The translations under genes and the position numbers were made by a program. Positions 37,364 through 47,173 of a stretch of DNA of 64,000 bases are shown here, in pieces (within the stretch, counting starts at the first letter, position 1; every line of letters begins with the position of its first letter). Origin of the DNA: an uncultured Pelagibacteraceae bacterium (GTDB lineage: Bacteria; Pseudomonadota; Alphaproteobacteria; Pelagibacterales; Pelagibacteraceae); NCBI GenBank assembly GCA_902628275.1, contig CACOMI010000002.1, positions 1-64,000 of the forward strand. The letters run 5' to 3'. A model generated the notes under the pieces. It was not told where the DNA came from, made no database searches, and saw only the letters and a program-made list of their open reading frames with translations.

Positions 37364-38060
37364 TATTAAAAATATTGATGTCTTATATGATGATTTTCAA
37401 GTTATCTGGGATGTTTCAATTAATGTAAATAAAGCGGAAATGGTTGCTCTTCTTGGACCCAATGGTTCTGGAAAAAGTACTATTTTAAATACTATAAGTA
37501 ATTTGGTTAAACATAAAAAAGGAACAATTAATTTTGAAAATAACTTAATTTCTAATATTCCAACATTTAAAAGGACTGAATTAGGTATATCGCATGTTCT
37601 TGAGAGAAGAAGAGTGTTTCCTCATCTCACAGTTAAGCAGAATTTATTACTTGGCGCATGGCATCCAAAAGCAAAGGTTGAAATGAATAATTCTTTAGCA
37701 AAAATTTATAAAATTTTCCCCAAATTGGAGACAAGATCAGAACAATTAGCAAAAACAATGTCGGGAGGAGAACAGCAAATGCTTGCGATTGCTAGAGGTA
37801 TGATGGGTTTACCTAAATTATTAATGGTTGATGAGCCATTTTTAGGATTATCACCAATGGTTATGAAAGATTTAATCCAGATTTTTAAGAATATTGTAAA
37901 AGAGGGAATTTCAATTCTTTTTGTAGAACAAAATGTCAGACTTGCATTGAGCATGGCTGACAGAGGATACGTGCTTGAAAGTGGAAGATTAGTTATTGAT
38001 GGTAAGTCAGAAGATCTTATTGATAACGAAAAAGTAACAAAGGTTTTTTTAGGAAACTAA
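37353..38060 (+). CDS. livF: ABC transporter ATP-binding protein LivF
   Basis: An ATPase of about 235 residues: Walker A GPNGSGKSTILNT, signature MSGGEQQMLAIARGMM, Walker B LLMVDEPFLGLSP and switch His-region FVEQNVRLALSMADRGY. The order and LEHVRRR-like segment HVLERRRVFPHLT mark LivF. I chose the ATG at 37353; the TTG just before it (37350) is an alternative. Its last base abuts the last base of the convergent DUF1445 gene. Confidence 0.93.
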   Translation: MLLDIKNIDVLYDDFQVIWDVSINVNKAEMVALLGPNGSGKSTILNTISNLVKHKKGTINFENNLISNIPTFKRTELGISHVLERRRVFPHLTVKQNLLLGAWHPKAKVEMNNSLAKIYKIFPKLETRSEQLAKTMSGGEQQMLAIARGMMGLPKLLMVDEPFLGLSPMVMKDLIQIFKNIVKEGISILFVEQNVRLALSMADRGYVLESGRLVIDGKSEDLIDNEKVTKVFLGN

Positions 38061-38846
38061 TTAAAGTGCAGCTAAATCGTTATTTAACTTATCTGTAATA
38101 AGCATTTTTCCAGGACTGTGAGTAATACAAAAATCTGGTTTAGAATTTTCTAAAACAGATTGAGGAGTTACGCCACACGCCCAAAACACTGGAATTTCAT
38201 CATTTCTTAAAGCTCTGGGAGGATCTCCATATTCTGGTTTCATGATATTTTTAATACCAATTTCATCTGGACTACCTAAATGAACAGGAGCACCATGCAC
38301 AGCAGGAAATCTTGAGCTTATCTGAATTGATCTAATTGTATTTTTTGCATTCAACGGTCTCATAGAAACAACAAGTTTCCCAGAAAATTGTCCTGCAGGC
38401 TCACAATCTATGGAAGTTCTATACATTGGTACAATTGTATCATTTTCTATATGTTGGATAGGTATTCCAGCTTCAATTAAAGGTAATTCGAAAGACATTG
38501 AACATCCAAGAACAAATGTTGTTAAATCCTCATTCCAATAATTTTTTATATCATAAGGCTCGTCAACTAATTTACCTTTTTCCCAAACTCTATATTGAGG
38601 AACGTCGGTTCTAACATCTATATCACCTAAATCTTTTAAAGAAGGATCTCCTTTAGTTCCAAAACCAATTAATGGACAAGGTTTAGGATTTTTTTGGCAA
38701 AATGACGCAAAATCCATTGCATACTTACTTGGTAAAATACAAAGGTTACCTTGTACGTACTTATTCGCAGACCCAGCAGTTTGTTCAGTATATTTATTTT
38801 TTCTTATTACTTTACGTGCTTCAACTGGGTCTTGGACATCAAGCAT
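38061..38846 (-). CDS. DUF1445 (YcsI-type) putative hydro-lyase
   Basis: A 261-residue protein of the DUF1445/D-glutamate-cyclase-like family: [49 protein letters not shown], and the C-terminal WACGVTPQ and [12 protein letters not shown]. Relatives sit with LamB/YcsF and the KipI/KipA genes in many bacteria, as here, which suggests a role in 5-oxoproline or D-glutamate handling. Biochemistry for this subgroup is inferred from family. It runs in the same direction as pxpA, with an exported TPR gene between. Confidence 0.85.
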   Translation of the reverse strand: MLDVQDPVEARKVIRKNKYTEQTAGSANKYVQGNLCILPSKYAMDFASFCQKNPKPCPLIGFGTKGDPSLKDLGDIDVRTDVPQYRVWEKGKLVDEPYDIKNYWNEDLTTFVLGCSMSFELPLIEAGIPIQHIENDTIVPMYRTSIDCEPAGQFSGKLVVSMRPLNAKNTIRSIQISSRFPAVHGAPVHLGSPDEIGIKNIMKPEYGDPPRALRNDEIPVFWACGVTPQSVLENSKPDFCITHSPGKMLITDKLNNDLAAL

Positions 38847-38851
38847 AAAGG

Positions 38852-39337
38852 CTAATATTTAGATTTTTTTGTACCCTCAATAATTTGTTTTAACTCAGTA
38901 TACTCTTCACAGTTACAATTTTCTAATATTTTTAATCTTTCTTTCGCAAGATCTATTCTATTAGTAGCAACATATAATTCACCCAAATATTCATTTATAC
39001 CAACATGGTTTGGTTCAATTGCTAAACCTTGCAGATAATATTTTTCACCATTTTCATAATCACCAAGTTTTCTAGTTGTGAAACCCAGATAATTTAGAGT
39101 ATCAGCTTTGTTAGGTTTTTCTGAATTTGACTTCAAAAGTAGTTTTTGAGCTTTAGCATATCTTTTTTTAGCCTTTTCAAGTTTTCCTTTTTTCTCATAT
39201 TTTTTTGCAAACTTTATTGCATCAACTGCCTTTACATAATCTGTTTTGACTTTTGCTGGTTTAGGATCTGATCCTGCAGAAAATGAGTTTGTTGCAAATA
39301 ATGTTAAGAAAAAAATTATAAATAGTTTTTTAATCAT
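38852..39337 (-). CDS. Exported TPR-repeat protein
   Basis: This 161-residue protein has a Sec signal ([17 protein letters not shown]) and a basic first half, then TPR units: [20 protein letters not shown], and [19 protein letters not shown]. It ends with a [15 protein letters not shown] segment that includes two Cys. A periplasmic scaffold role is likely but not specific. It lies 5 bases from DUF1445 and overlaps pxpA by 8 bases, so it is embedded in the 5-oxoprolinase operon. Confidence 0.75.
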   Translation of the reverse strand: MIKKLFIIFFLTLFATNSFSAGSDPKPAKVKTDYVKAVDAIKFAKKYEKKGKLEKAKKRYAKAQKLLLKSNSEKPNKADTLNYLGFTTRKLGDYENGEKYYLQGLAIEPNHVGINEYLGELYVATNRIDLAKERLKILENCNCEEYTELKQIIEGTKKSKY

Positions 39338-40109
39338 TTTTAAATTTCTCCATTTTATTTAAAGGTGTTAATTTCAATCCATTCTCTAACAGATTTTCTT
39401 TAATTGATCTCGCTGTTGATAATGAACTTTTATTATCCCCATGTATGCATACAGAGTCTATTTCACAAGGTATCTGCTTTCCACTGTGACAATTAAGTGA
39501 CTGATTTTTTACCATATTTAATACGTGTTTTTTAGCTTCTTCTGGATCAGTAATCAAAGCATGTGGTTTTTTTCTAGAAACTAAATTACCATTATCTTCA
39601 TAATTTCTATCAGCGAAAATTTCACAAGCTATACGCATGTTTAATTTTTTTGCTGCCTCTTCCATTTTAGATCCGGTAGGAACTAAATAGATTAAATCTT
39701 TACTTATCTCATTTATGGCTTTTGCTAAGGTAGTTGCTAAATCTATGTCTTCACAAGCCATATTGTTTAAAGCACCGTGTGGTTTAATATGAGTAACATT
39801 TTCTCCATGTTTTTGAGCAATGTTTTGAAGAATTTCATATTGATCAATAATTAGTTTTCTGACTTCACTTGATGGAAGATTAATTCTCTGTCTCCCAAAA
39901 TTTTCTGGGTCATTAAATGATGGGTGTGCACCAATACTGACCCCATTTTTTTTTGAAATTTGAACTACTTGACTCATCGACTCATTATCACCTGCATGAT
40001 AGCCACACGCTACATTTGCTGAATTTACTATTTCCAGTAAATCTGGATCATACTTGTTTGAATGATGTTTTGATTTTTCCCCTAAATCGCAATTTATATT
40101 AATTTCCAT
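39330..40109 (-). CDS. pxpA: 5-oxoprolinase subunit A (LamB/YcsF family)
   Basis: PxpA, with PxpB and PxpC, forms the ATP-dependent 5-oxoprolinase that opens pyroglutamate to glutamate. The start ININCDLGE is the family N-terminus, so I set the ATG at 40109 (an upstream in-frame start at 40133 would add 8 non-conserved residues). Other signatures are NVACGYHAGD, GAHPSFNDPENFGRQ, THIKPHGALNNM and SVCIHGDNKSS. It is transcribed divergently from pxpBC across only 27 bases, so the two directions probably share control. Confidence 0.93.
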   Translation of the reverse strand: MEININCDLGEKSKHHSNKYDPDLLEIVNSANVACGYHAGDNESMSQVVQISKKNGVSIGAHPSFNDPENFGRQRINLPSSEVRKLIIDQYEILQNIAQKHGENVTHIKPHGALNNMACEDIDLATTLAKAINEISKDLIYLVPTGSKMEEAAKKLNMRIACEIFADRNYEDNGNLVSRKKPHALITDPEEAKKHVLNMVKNQSLNCHSGKQIPCEIDSVCIHGDNKSSLSTARSIKENLLENGLKLTPLNKMEKFKND

Positions 40110-40136
40110 AGTCTCTATTGTTGAGTATAACATGGC

Positions 40137-40811
40137 ATGATTAAAAATATATCAAATCTTGGTGACGCAGCTTTGTATTGTGATTTTGGTAATGAAGTAA
40201 ATAAATCAATTAATTCACAAGTAATAAAATATTTTAAAACTATTAAAGAACAAAAACCTGTAGGTATAAATAATTTAACACCTTCTTATAATAAATTAAT
40301 CGTCTCATATGACCTTAGACAGACAAATTTTAAAGAAGTTAAAAAATTTATAGAAAATATTAATATTGAAGATACACAAAAAACATATTCTAAACAATTA
40401 GAAATACCAGTTTGCTGTGAAGAAAGTTTCTCATTGGATATAAAACGATTAGAAGAAATATTAAATTTAAAAAGAGAAAAAATTTTAGAAAACTTTTTTA
40501 ATAAAGAATATTTTTGTTACATGACAGGTTTTATCGCAGGCATGCCTTTTCTAGGTGACTTAGCTGAAAATATGAGGGCCCCCCGTTTAGAAACACCTAG
40601 GGTTAAAGTTCCAAAAGGTTCTGTTGCATTAACAGAGCAATTTGCAAATATTTATACATTTGAAAGTCCTGGTGGATGGAATATTTTAGGAAATACACCT
40701 TTGGATGTCTTTGATAATTCAAAAGAGCATAAACCAAATTTAATTGATCCAGGGGATATAGTAACTTTCAAAGAAATTACTTTAGATCAGTATAAAAATT
40801 TTTATGAGTAA
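40137..40811 (+). CDS. pxpB: 5-oxoprolinase subunit B (KipI family)
   Basis: A 224-residue protein of the KipI/PxpB family, a cyclophilin-like fold. Signatures are GDAALYCDFGNEVNKSIN, the central VCCEESFSLDIKRLEEI, and YFCYMTGFIAGMPFLGDL with RVKVPKGSVALTEQFANIY. In B. subtilis KipI is known as a histidine-kinase inhibitor; in this context the 5-oxoprolinase role is favoured because pxpA and pxpC flank it. It overlaps pxpC by 8 bases. Confidence 0.93.
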   Translation: MIKNISNLGDAALYCDFGNEVNKSINSQVIKYFKTIKEQKPVGINNLTPSYNKLIVSYDLRQTNFKEVKKFIENINIEDTQKTYSKQLEIPVCCEESFSLDIKRLEEILNLKREKILENFFNKEYFCYMTGFIAGMPFLGDLAENMRAPRLETPRVKVPKGSVALTEQFANIYTFESPGGWNILGNTPLDVFDNSKEHKPNLIDPGDIVTFKEITLDQYKNFYE

Positions 40812-41748
40812 TAATTATTTAGAAATAATAAGACCTGGAATAAATACTACCTTTCAAGATAAAGGTAGGGATCATCTTTATCATATTGGTATTCCATTTA
40901 GTGGTGCTATGGATAATAGAAATTATCTTATAGCTAATAAACTTGTTAATAATAATTTAGACACAGCAGTTATTGAGTTTGCGTATCAAGGTCCTCATAT
41001 AAAGTATACAGGTGAAAAAATTAATTTTGCTATCACTGGAGATGTATTTTTTTTAATTAAAAAAAAAGATAATGAAATTAAGGGTAATTGCTATCAAAGT
41101 TATCAAATTGAAAATGGAGATGAGATAAATGTCGTTTCTACAAATAAATCAGTTTTCGGATATATGGCTATAGGTGGTGAACTTGATATAAAATTTCAAT
41201 GGAACAGTTGCTCTATAAACACAAAAGCTAATATTGGTTCTAACGATGGAAAAAAATTAGATGTAGGACAGATAATAAATTTTAAAAAAATCAATTTAAA
41301 TAAAGATATAAAAAAAATTAATTACATAAATACCAAAATAGAAAATATTAGGGTATTGAGGGGTACTAATTTTGATTACTTTTCAGAGCAAGGAAAACAA
41401 ACATTTTATAAAAAAGAATTTATTGTTTCAAAACTTTCTGACAGAATGGGTATGAGACTTGAGGGTCCTAAAATAGAGAATATTGTTAATACCAATATTA
41501 AATCAGAGGGATTAATTAAGGGAGTTATTCAGGTGCCTGCTGATGGCAATCCAATAATAATGCTTTCAGACCATGGAACTGTTGGTGGATATCCCAAAAT
41601 TGGTACTGTTGCAAGTGTTGATTATGATCGATTGGTTCAAATGTCTCCTGGTTCAAAAATAAAATTTAAGGAGATAAATTTATCTGATGCAGAAATATTA
41701 TTTAAGTTATATGAAATGGAAACTCAAAATTTACTTTCACAAATTTAA
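40804..41748 (+). CDS. pxpC: 5-oxoprolinase subunit C (KipA family, biotin-dependent carboxylase-like)
   Basis: A 314-residue PxpC protein: GINTTFQDKGRDHLYHIGIP at the N-terminus, SDRMGMRLEGPKI, and GVIQVPADGNPIIMLSDHGT with GGYPKIGTVASVDYDRLVQ near the C-terminus. Together with PxpB it forms the ATP-using part of 5-oxoprolinase. It overlaps pxpB at its start and the DMT permease ATG at its end, so the permease may be co-transcribed and could carry a related compound. Confidence 0.93.
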   Translation: MSNNYLEIIRPGINTTFQDKGRDHLYHIGIPFSGAMDNRNYLIANKLVNNNLDTAVIEFAYQGPHIKYTGEKINFAITGDVFFLIKKKDNEIKGNCYQSYQIENGDEINVVSTNKSVFGYMAIGGELDIKFQWNSCSINTKANIGSNDGKKLDVGQIINFKKINLNKDIKKINYINTKIENIRVLRGTNFDYFSEQGKQTFYKKEFIVSKLSDRMGMRLEGPKIENIVNTNIKSEGLIKGVIQVPADGNPIIMLSDHGTVGGYPKIGTVASVDYDRLVQMSPGSKIKFKEINLSDAEILFKLYEMETQNLLSQI

Positions 41749-42620
41749 TGAATTTTTTATCAAAAATACCAGGGCCTTTTTTAGTTTTTCTTGGAGCATG
41801 CGCTCTAAGTTTTGGAGGCTTAATTGTTAAGTCTTTTGATGGATCTACACTTTGGCAAATATTATTTTGGAGATCACTTTTTTTCATTGCAGTAATTACT
41901 ATTTTTTTAATATTTACTTACAAAGGGAAAATTTTCAGTGCTCTTTATAAATCTGGAATGCCAGGTTTATTTGGAGGTATAATTTTATCCATTGGATTTG
42001 CTAGCTATGTATTTGCTATGTATGAAACAACTGTAGCAAATGCAAACTTTATAATTCAAACTCAAGCTTTGTTTCTAGCAATTTTTGGTTATGTATTCTT
42101 AAAAGAAAAAATTTCAAAAATTACATTAACTTGCATTATTACAGCAGTGGTTGGTATCATTTTAATGTTGGGAACTTCACTAACACCAGGTCAAATGACT
42201 GGAAACTTAGTTGCGTTCATCATGCCAATATCATTTGCGATCTTAATTTTAATTGTTAGAACATATCCCAAAGTTGACATGATACCTTTACAACTAGTTG
42301 CTGGATTTTTCGCAACATTAATAGGTTTGTTCATGTCACCAAGTATTTTTGTTTCAACAAATGATATTTTTTTAGGTTTTGTTGCAGGTTTTTTTCAAGT
42401 TGGACTTGGTTTTATACTTATAACAATTGGAGCAAGATCAACTCCATCAGCATTTGTTGGAATAATTATGTTAACTGAAGCTGTCTTAGGACCTTTATGG
42501 GCATGGATGTTTGCAAATGAAAACCCGCCACTTACAGTGCTTTTTGGTGGAGCGGTAGTTATAACAGCGGTAGTTATACAGTTTTTGTCTCCATTAATTG
42601 TCAAAAAGGTAGCAAAATAA
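41748..42620 (+). CDS. DMT/EamA-family permease
   Basis: A 290-residue inner-membrane protein with ten predicted helices made of two EamA repeats: ALSFGGLIVKSFDGSTLWQI and SYVFAMYETTVANANFIIQ in the first half, and GARSTPSAFVGIIMLTEAVLG in the second. The substrate is not readable from sequence; members export or import amino acids and other metabolites. It overlaps pxpC by one base upstream and lies 35 bases before the glycine riboswitch. It has a paralogue at 58556-59461. Confidence 0.88.
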   Translation: MNFLSKIPGPFLVFLGACALSFGGLIVKSFDGSTLWQILFWRSLFFIAVITIFLIFTYKGKIFSALYKSGMPGLFGGIILSIGFASYVFAMYETTVANANFIIQTQALFLAIFGYVFLKEKISKITLTCIITAVVGIILMLGTSLTPGQMTGNLVAFIMPISFAILILIVRTYPKVDMIPLQLVAGFFATLIGLFMSPSIFVSTNDIFLGFVAGFFQVGLGFILITIGARSTPSAFVGIIMLTEAVLGPLWAWMFANENPPLTVLFGGAVVITAVVIQFLSPLIVKKVAK

Positions 42621-42654
42621 ATTCCACATAAACTTTTTAAATGTGCTATAAATT

Positions 42655-42816
42655 TATTTACGGGAGAGACTACTTTTGTAGCGCCGAAGGAGCAACCACC
42701 CCGGAAACTCTCAGGCAAAAGGACCGTACATATTAACTCTGGAAAGAGAATTATTCTCGCCGAAGGAGCAAATCTCTCAGGCACCAAGACAGAGGGGGCA
42801 CAAAAGAGTTAATATG
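42655..42816 (+). promoter_or_regulatory. Tandem glycine riboswitch (gcvT element) with start-codon-sequestering platform
   Basis: Two glycine aptamers precede gcvT. The first (about 42661-42726) has the conserved GCGCCGAAGGAGCAA and CTCAGGCAAAAGGAC. The second (about 42737-42797) repeats CGCCGAAGGAGCAA and CTCTCAGGCACCAAGAC. The 3' half looks like the expression platform. CATATTAACTCT (42729-42740) is a perfect complement of AGAGTTAATATG (42805-42816), which includes the gcvT ATG. It competes with the second aptamer's P1 stem, whose CTCTG (42737-42741) pairs with CAGAG (42790-42794). This predicts start-codon masking without glycine and exposure with glycine. Confidence 0.95.
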
Positions 42817-43917
42817 GAAATAAAAAAAACTTCGCTAAATAAACTTCATCAAAGTAACGACGCTAAGTTTGTTGAATTTGCTGGTTATGAAATGCCCATT
42901 CAGTATAGCAAAGGCATTATTGAAGAACATAAATTCACAAGATCGAATTCTGGAATATTTGATGTTTCTCATATGGGTCAGTTATTTATATATGGTGATG
43001 AAAGTTTAACAGAAGAATTAGAAAAGATTTTTCCATTAGATTTAAAAAATCTAAAACAAAACTGCTCCAAGTATAGTTTTTTAATGAATGAAGATGCTGG
43101 GATTTATGATGATTTAATTATAACTAAAATAGAGGCGGGATATTTAATTATTTTAAATGCTGCATGCAAAGATCAAGATTTTGAGGTTTTATCTAATTTA
43201 CTAGGTTCGAAATTTAAAATGAATTTAGATAACAATAGATCTTTGATAGCAATTCAAGGACCTAAGACTGTTGAAATTTTAAACCCAATTATAAATGGGG
43301 TTGATCAACTAAATTTTATGACCGGAAATTGGTTCGATTCTTATAATCAAAAATTATTTGTCACAAGATCAGGTTATACAGGAGAGGATGGATTTGAAAT
43401 TTCAATTTCTAATGATAAAGCTGAAAAATTTGTTGAAAATTTAATAGAAAACGGAGCACAACTTATAGGACTTGGGGCAAGAGATACCTTGAGAATGGAG
43501 GCTGGATTATGTTTATATGGTCACGAATTGGATATTAATAAAACACCAGTTGAAGCAAACCTTAGATGGGCAATTTCAAAAACTAGATTATCAAATGGAG
43601 GTTTTATTGGATCGAAAAAAATTATGAACCAATTGAAAGATGGAGCAAGCCAAATAAGAGTAGGCATTAAGCCTGAAGGTAGATTGATTGCCAGAGAAAA
43701 AACTAAAATATTTGATGATACAGATAAACAAATTGGCGAGATAACTAGTGGAACGTTTGGACCAAGTGTAAACGGACCTATAGCAATGGGTTATGTTGAT
43801 AAACAGTTTTCAAAAGTTGATACTAAAATTTTACTAGAGGTAAGAGGGAAAAAATATCCAGCAAATGTTTGTGCATTACCATTTTATAAAAAAAATTATG
43901 TGAAAGGAGTAAATTAA
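42814..43917 (+). CDS. gcvT: Glycine cleavage system T protein (aminomethyltransferase)
   Basis: A 367-residue enzyme that transfers the methylene carbon of aminomethyl-lipoyl GcvH to tetrahydrofolate, releasing ammonia. Signatures are [46 protein letters not shown] and [20 protein letters not shown], with the catalytic Asp in the last. The start ATG at 42814 lies inside the riboswitch platform described above. The stop overlaps the gcvH ATG, so the operon is coupled. Confidence 0.97.
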   Translation: MEIKKTSLNKLHQSNDAKFVEFAGYEMPIQYSKGIIEEHKFTRSNSGIFDVSHMGQLFIYGDESLTEELEKIFPLDLKNLKQNCSKYSFLMNEDAGIYDDLIITKIEAGYLIILNAACKDQDFEVLSNLLGSKFKMNLDNNRSLIAIQGPKTVEILNPIINGVDQLNFMTGNWFDSYNQKLFVTRSGYTGEDGFEISISNDKAEKFVENLIENGAQLIGLGARDTLRMEAGLCLYGHELDINKTPVEANLRWAISKTRLSNGGFIGSKKIMNQLKDGASQIRVGIKPEGRLIAREKTKIFDDTDKQIGEITSGTFGPSVNGPIAMGYVDKQFSKVDTKILLEVRGKKYPANVCALPFYKKNYVKGVN

Positions 43918-44297
43918 TGAGTGAAGTAAAATTTTCTAAAGAACATGAGTGGATTACTTTAGAGGGAGATGTAGCCACAATAGGAATTACAAAACATGCA
44001 ACAGAAATGCTTGGCGACATAGTTTTTGCAGAACTTCCTGAAAAAGGATCTAATGTTGAAAAAGATGGTACTGCGGGTGTAGTAGAGTCTACAAAGGCTG
44101 CTAGCGATGTTTATACTCCAGTTAGTGGTGAAATAGTAGATACTAATCAAGCCATTGTAGATGATCCTTCTAAAATCAATGAAGATCCAGAAGGTTCTGC
44201 ATGGTTTTTTAAACTTAAAATGAAAGACCAATCTGAAATGGATGGCCTTATGAATAAAGAAGAATACGATAAATTTGCAAAGGAGAGTGCTAGCTAA
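43917..44297 (+). CDS. gcvH: Glycine cleavage system H protein
   Basis: The lipoyl carrier of the glycine cleavage complex, 126 residues. The lipoylated lysine is K60 in [13 protein letters not shown], surrounded by the standard hybrid-fold sequence [13 protein letters not shown] and the C-terminal AWFFKLKM. One-base overlaps with gcvT and gcvP mark a single translational unit, under the glycine riboswitch at its 5' end. Confidence 0.97.
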   Translation: MSEVKFSKEHEWITLEGDVATIGITKHATEMLGDIVFAELPEKGSNVEKDGTAGVVESTKAASDVYTPVSGEIVDTNQAIVDDPSKINEDPEGSAWFFKLKMKDQSEMDGLMNKEEYDKFAKESAS

Positions 44298-47167
44298 TGT
44301 TACATAATTCTCAAAAAGATTTTTTAAAAAGACACATTGGACCTTCAGATGAAGACCAAAGTAAAATGCTTAAAGAACTTAATTATAAATCACTAGATGA
44401 TTTAATTAAAAGCACAGTTCCAGAAAAGATCCAATTGAAAGATAAATTAAATATTGGTGAGTCAAATTCAGAATATGAAGCATTAAGAAAATTAAAAGCA
44501 ATTTCAAAAAAAAATCAAATTTACTCTAACTTTATAGGAATGGGTTACTATGGCACTTATACGCCATATGTAATTCTAAGAAATATTTTAGAAAATCCAG
44601 GCTGGTACACTTCTTATACACCTTATCAGCCAGAAGTAGCTCAAGGAAGATTAGAAATGCTACTTAATTTCCAACAAATGATAGTTGATTTTACAGGAAT
44701 GGATATTGCTAATGCATCTTTATTAGATGAAGGAACCGCAGCTGCAGAAGCAATGGGATTAAGTCATAGATTAAATAAAAAGGATAGTAATTTAGTTTTT
44801 GTATCAGAAAACTGTCATCCACAAACAATCGATGTAATTAAAACAAGAGCAGAGCCAATGGGATTAAAAGTACTGGTTGGTGATGAAGATAAAGTATTGG
44901 ATCAATTAAAGGAAGATTTGGTTTGTGGTCTATTGCAATATCCAGGAACGTTAGGAGATATAAAAGATCCTAGTGAAGCAATAAGTAAAATTCATAAAAA
45001 AAATGGTAAAGCAATACTAGCTTGTGATTTATTAGCACTTGCTAAATTAAAAACACCAAGAGAGTTAGGAGCTGATATTGCTGTAGGAAGTTCTCAAAGA
45101 TTTGGAATTCCAATGGGTTACGGTGGACCTCATGCAGCTTTTTTTGCAACCAAAGATGACTACAAAAGATCTATGCCAGGAAGAATTGTAGGGGTATCAG
45201 TTGATAGACATGGAAATAAGGCATATAGATTATCATTACAAACAAGGGAACAACATATAAGAAGAGATAAAGCTACAAGTAATATTTGTACTGCTCAAGC
45301 TTTATTGGCAATAGTGTCAGCAGCATATGCTATTTATCACGGCCCAGAAGGAATCCGAACTATTGCTGAACGAGTTTCACAATTAGCAAAAAACTTTGCA
45401 GATAAACTAAAGCAATCAGGATATGAAATTTATTCAGATTATTTTTTTGATACAGTTACAATTGTTAGCAAGGATAAAACTGACCAAATTTATAACAATG
45501 CTTTAGATCAAAAAGTGAATATCAGAAAAGTTAATTCTGAAATGTTAGCTGTATCTTTTGATGAAAAGAAAAATGTTTATAGAGTAAATCAACTTCTAAA
45601 AATATTTAATGCAGCAGAATCTATCAAAAAAGAGGATCCAACAGTAAGCTTACCTAATTTACCAAAAAACTTACTACGAACTTCAAAATATTTAAAGCAC
45701 CCTGTATTTAATTCATATCATTCAGAAACTGAGATGCTTAGATATTTAAAAAAATTAGAAGATAAAGATATAGCTCTTAATAGAACTATGATTGCACTTG
45801 GTTCATGCACTATGAAACTAAATGCCACTGCAGAAATGATTCCTATTTCATGGAGAGAATTAGCCGAACCTCATCCATTTGTGCCCATTGAACAAATGGA
45901 GGGATATAGAGCATTATTCACTGATCTTAAAAATTGGTTGAGATCAATTACTGGTTTTTCTGGTGTTTCGCTGCAACCAAATGCAGGCGCGCAAGGAGAA
46001 TACGCAGGACTAATGGTAATTAGAAAGTATCATTTAAATAGAGGTGAAGAAAACAGGAATATATGTTTAATTCCAAGCTCAGCACACGGAACCAATCCTG
46101 CTAGTGCACAAATGGTTGGAATGAAAGTTGTCGTTGTTAATTGTGATAAAGAAGGAAATGTTGATTTTGAGGATTTAAAAAAGAAAGCTGAAATGTATTC
46201 TGAAAACCTTGGAGCGTTGATGGTCACATACCCGTCTACTCATGGTGTATTTGAGGAAAAAATTACTGATATATGTGAGTTAATTCATAAACACGGTGGT
46301 CAGGTTTACATGGATGGTGCAAATTTAAATGCACTTGTTGGTATAGCAAGACCTGGAAATTTTGGTCCAGATGTTTGCCATATAAATTTACACAAAACAT
46401 TCTGTATTCCACATGGTGGAGGAGGTCCTGGAATGGGACCAATTGCCTGCAAAAGACATTTACAAGTTTATTTGCCAAATCATCCAGTTGTCAAAGATTG
46501 TGGACCTGCTACTGGGATTGGAGCAGTTTCAGCAGCACCTTGGGGAAGCTCAAGTATTTTATCAATTTCTTGGATGTATATTAAAATGATGGGTTCTGAA
46601 GGTTTAAAATTAGCTACCCAAGTTGCAATTTTAAATGCAAATTATATAGCTCATAGACTTAAAGATCATTACCCAATTCTTTATAAAGGCTCAAATGGAA
46701 ATGTAGCTCACGAATGTATAATTGATATACGATCTATTAAAAGTGAAACTGGCATCACCGAAGAAGATATAGCTAAAAGATTAATTGACTATGGTTTTCA
46801 TGCACCGACAATGTCATGGCCCGTAGCAGGTACAATGATGATTGAGCCAACTGAAAGTGAGAGCTTATCTGAACTTGATAGATTTTGTGATACTTTGATT
46901 AGTATTAAGTCAGAAATAGATATGATCAAGTCAGGAAAATTTGATAAAGTTGATAACCCAATTAAAAATTCCCCTCATACGGATATTGAATTAGCATCAG
47001 ATGAATGGAACCATAAATATTCAAGAGAGCAAGCTGCTTATCCAGCAAAATTCTTAAAAACAAATAAATTTTGGCCTCCGGTTGCAAGAGTCGATAATGT
47101 ATACGGAGATAAAAATATTTTTTGTACTTGTCCAAGTATGGATGAGTTTAAAGAAGATGCAGCATAA
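44297..47167 (+). CDS. gcvP: Glycine dehydrogenase (decarboxylating), fused P protein
   Basis: A 956-residue PLP enzyme that decarboxylates glycine and passes the aminomethyl group to GcvH. It is the single-chain form with both halves: the N-terminal GMGYYGTYTPYVILRNILENP and LLDEGTAAAEAM, and the C-terminal half with the PLP lysine in NLHKTFCIPHGGGGPGMGP. The last part (GFHAPTMSWPVAGTMMIEP) closes the active site. No L protein (lipoamide dehydrogenase) gene is in this operon, so it must be shared from elsewhere in the genome. Confidence 0.98.
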   Translation: MLHNSQKDFLKRHIGPSDEDQSKMLKELNYKSLDDLIKSTVPEKIQLKDKLNIGESNSEYEALRKLKAISKKNQIYSNFIGMGYYGTYTPYVILRNILENPGWYTSYTPYQPEVAQGRLEMLLNFQQMIVDFTGMDIANASLLDEGTAAAEAMGLSHRLNKKDSNLVFVSENCHPQTIDVIKTRAEPMGLKVLVGDEDKVLDQLKEDLVCGLLQYPGTLGDIKDPSEAISKIHKKNGKAILACDLLALAKLKTPRELGADIAVGSSQRFGIPMGYGGPHAAFFATKDDYKRSMPGRIVGVSVDRHGNKAYRLSLQTREQHIRRDKATSNICTAQALLAIVSAAYAIYHGPEGIRTIAERVSQLAKNFADKLKQSGYEIYSDYFFDTVTIVSKDKTDQIYNNALDQKVNIRKVNSEMLAVSFDEKKNVYRVNQLLKIFNAAESIKKEDPTVSLPNLPKNLLRTSKYLKHPVFNSYHSETEMLRYLKKLEDKDIALNRTMIALGSCTMKLNATAEMIPISWRELAEPHPFVPIEQMEGYRALFTDLKNWLRSITGFSGVSLQPNAGAQGEYAGLMVIRKYHLNRGEENRNICLIPSSAHGTNPASAQMVGMKVVVVNCDKEGNVDFEDLKKKAEMYSENLGALMVTYPSTHGVFEEKITDICELIHKHGGQVYMDGANLNALVGIARPGNFGPDVCHINLHKTFCIPHGGGGPGMGPIACKRHLQVYLPNHPVVKDCGPATGIGAVSAAPWGSSSILSISWMYIKMMGSEGLKLATQVAILNANYIAHRLKDHYPILYKGSNGNVAHECIIDIRSIKSETGITEEDIAKRLIDYGFHAPTMSWPVAGTMMIEPTESESLSELDRFCDTLISIKSEIDMIKSGKFDKVDNPIKNSPHTDIELASDEWNHKYSREQAAYPAKFLKTNKFWPPVARVDNVYGDKNIFCTCPSMDEFKEDAA

Positions 47168-47173
47168 TAATAA

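Noticed and set aside
42395..42787. A 130-codon minus-strand open frame across the DMT permease end and the riboswitch
   Set aside because: It is antisense to a permease with clear helices and to both glycine aptamers, whose constrained sequence explains the open frame.
42655..42813. Two separate riboswitches for two ligands
   Set aside because: Both halves share the GCGCCGAAGG-type core and the CTCAGGCA segment, so this is one tandem glycine riboswitch.
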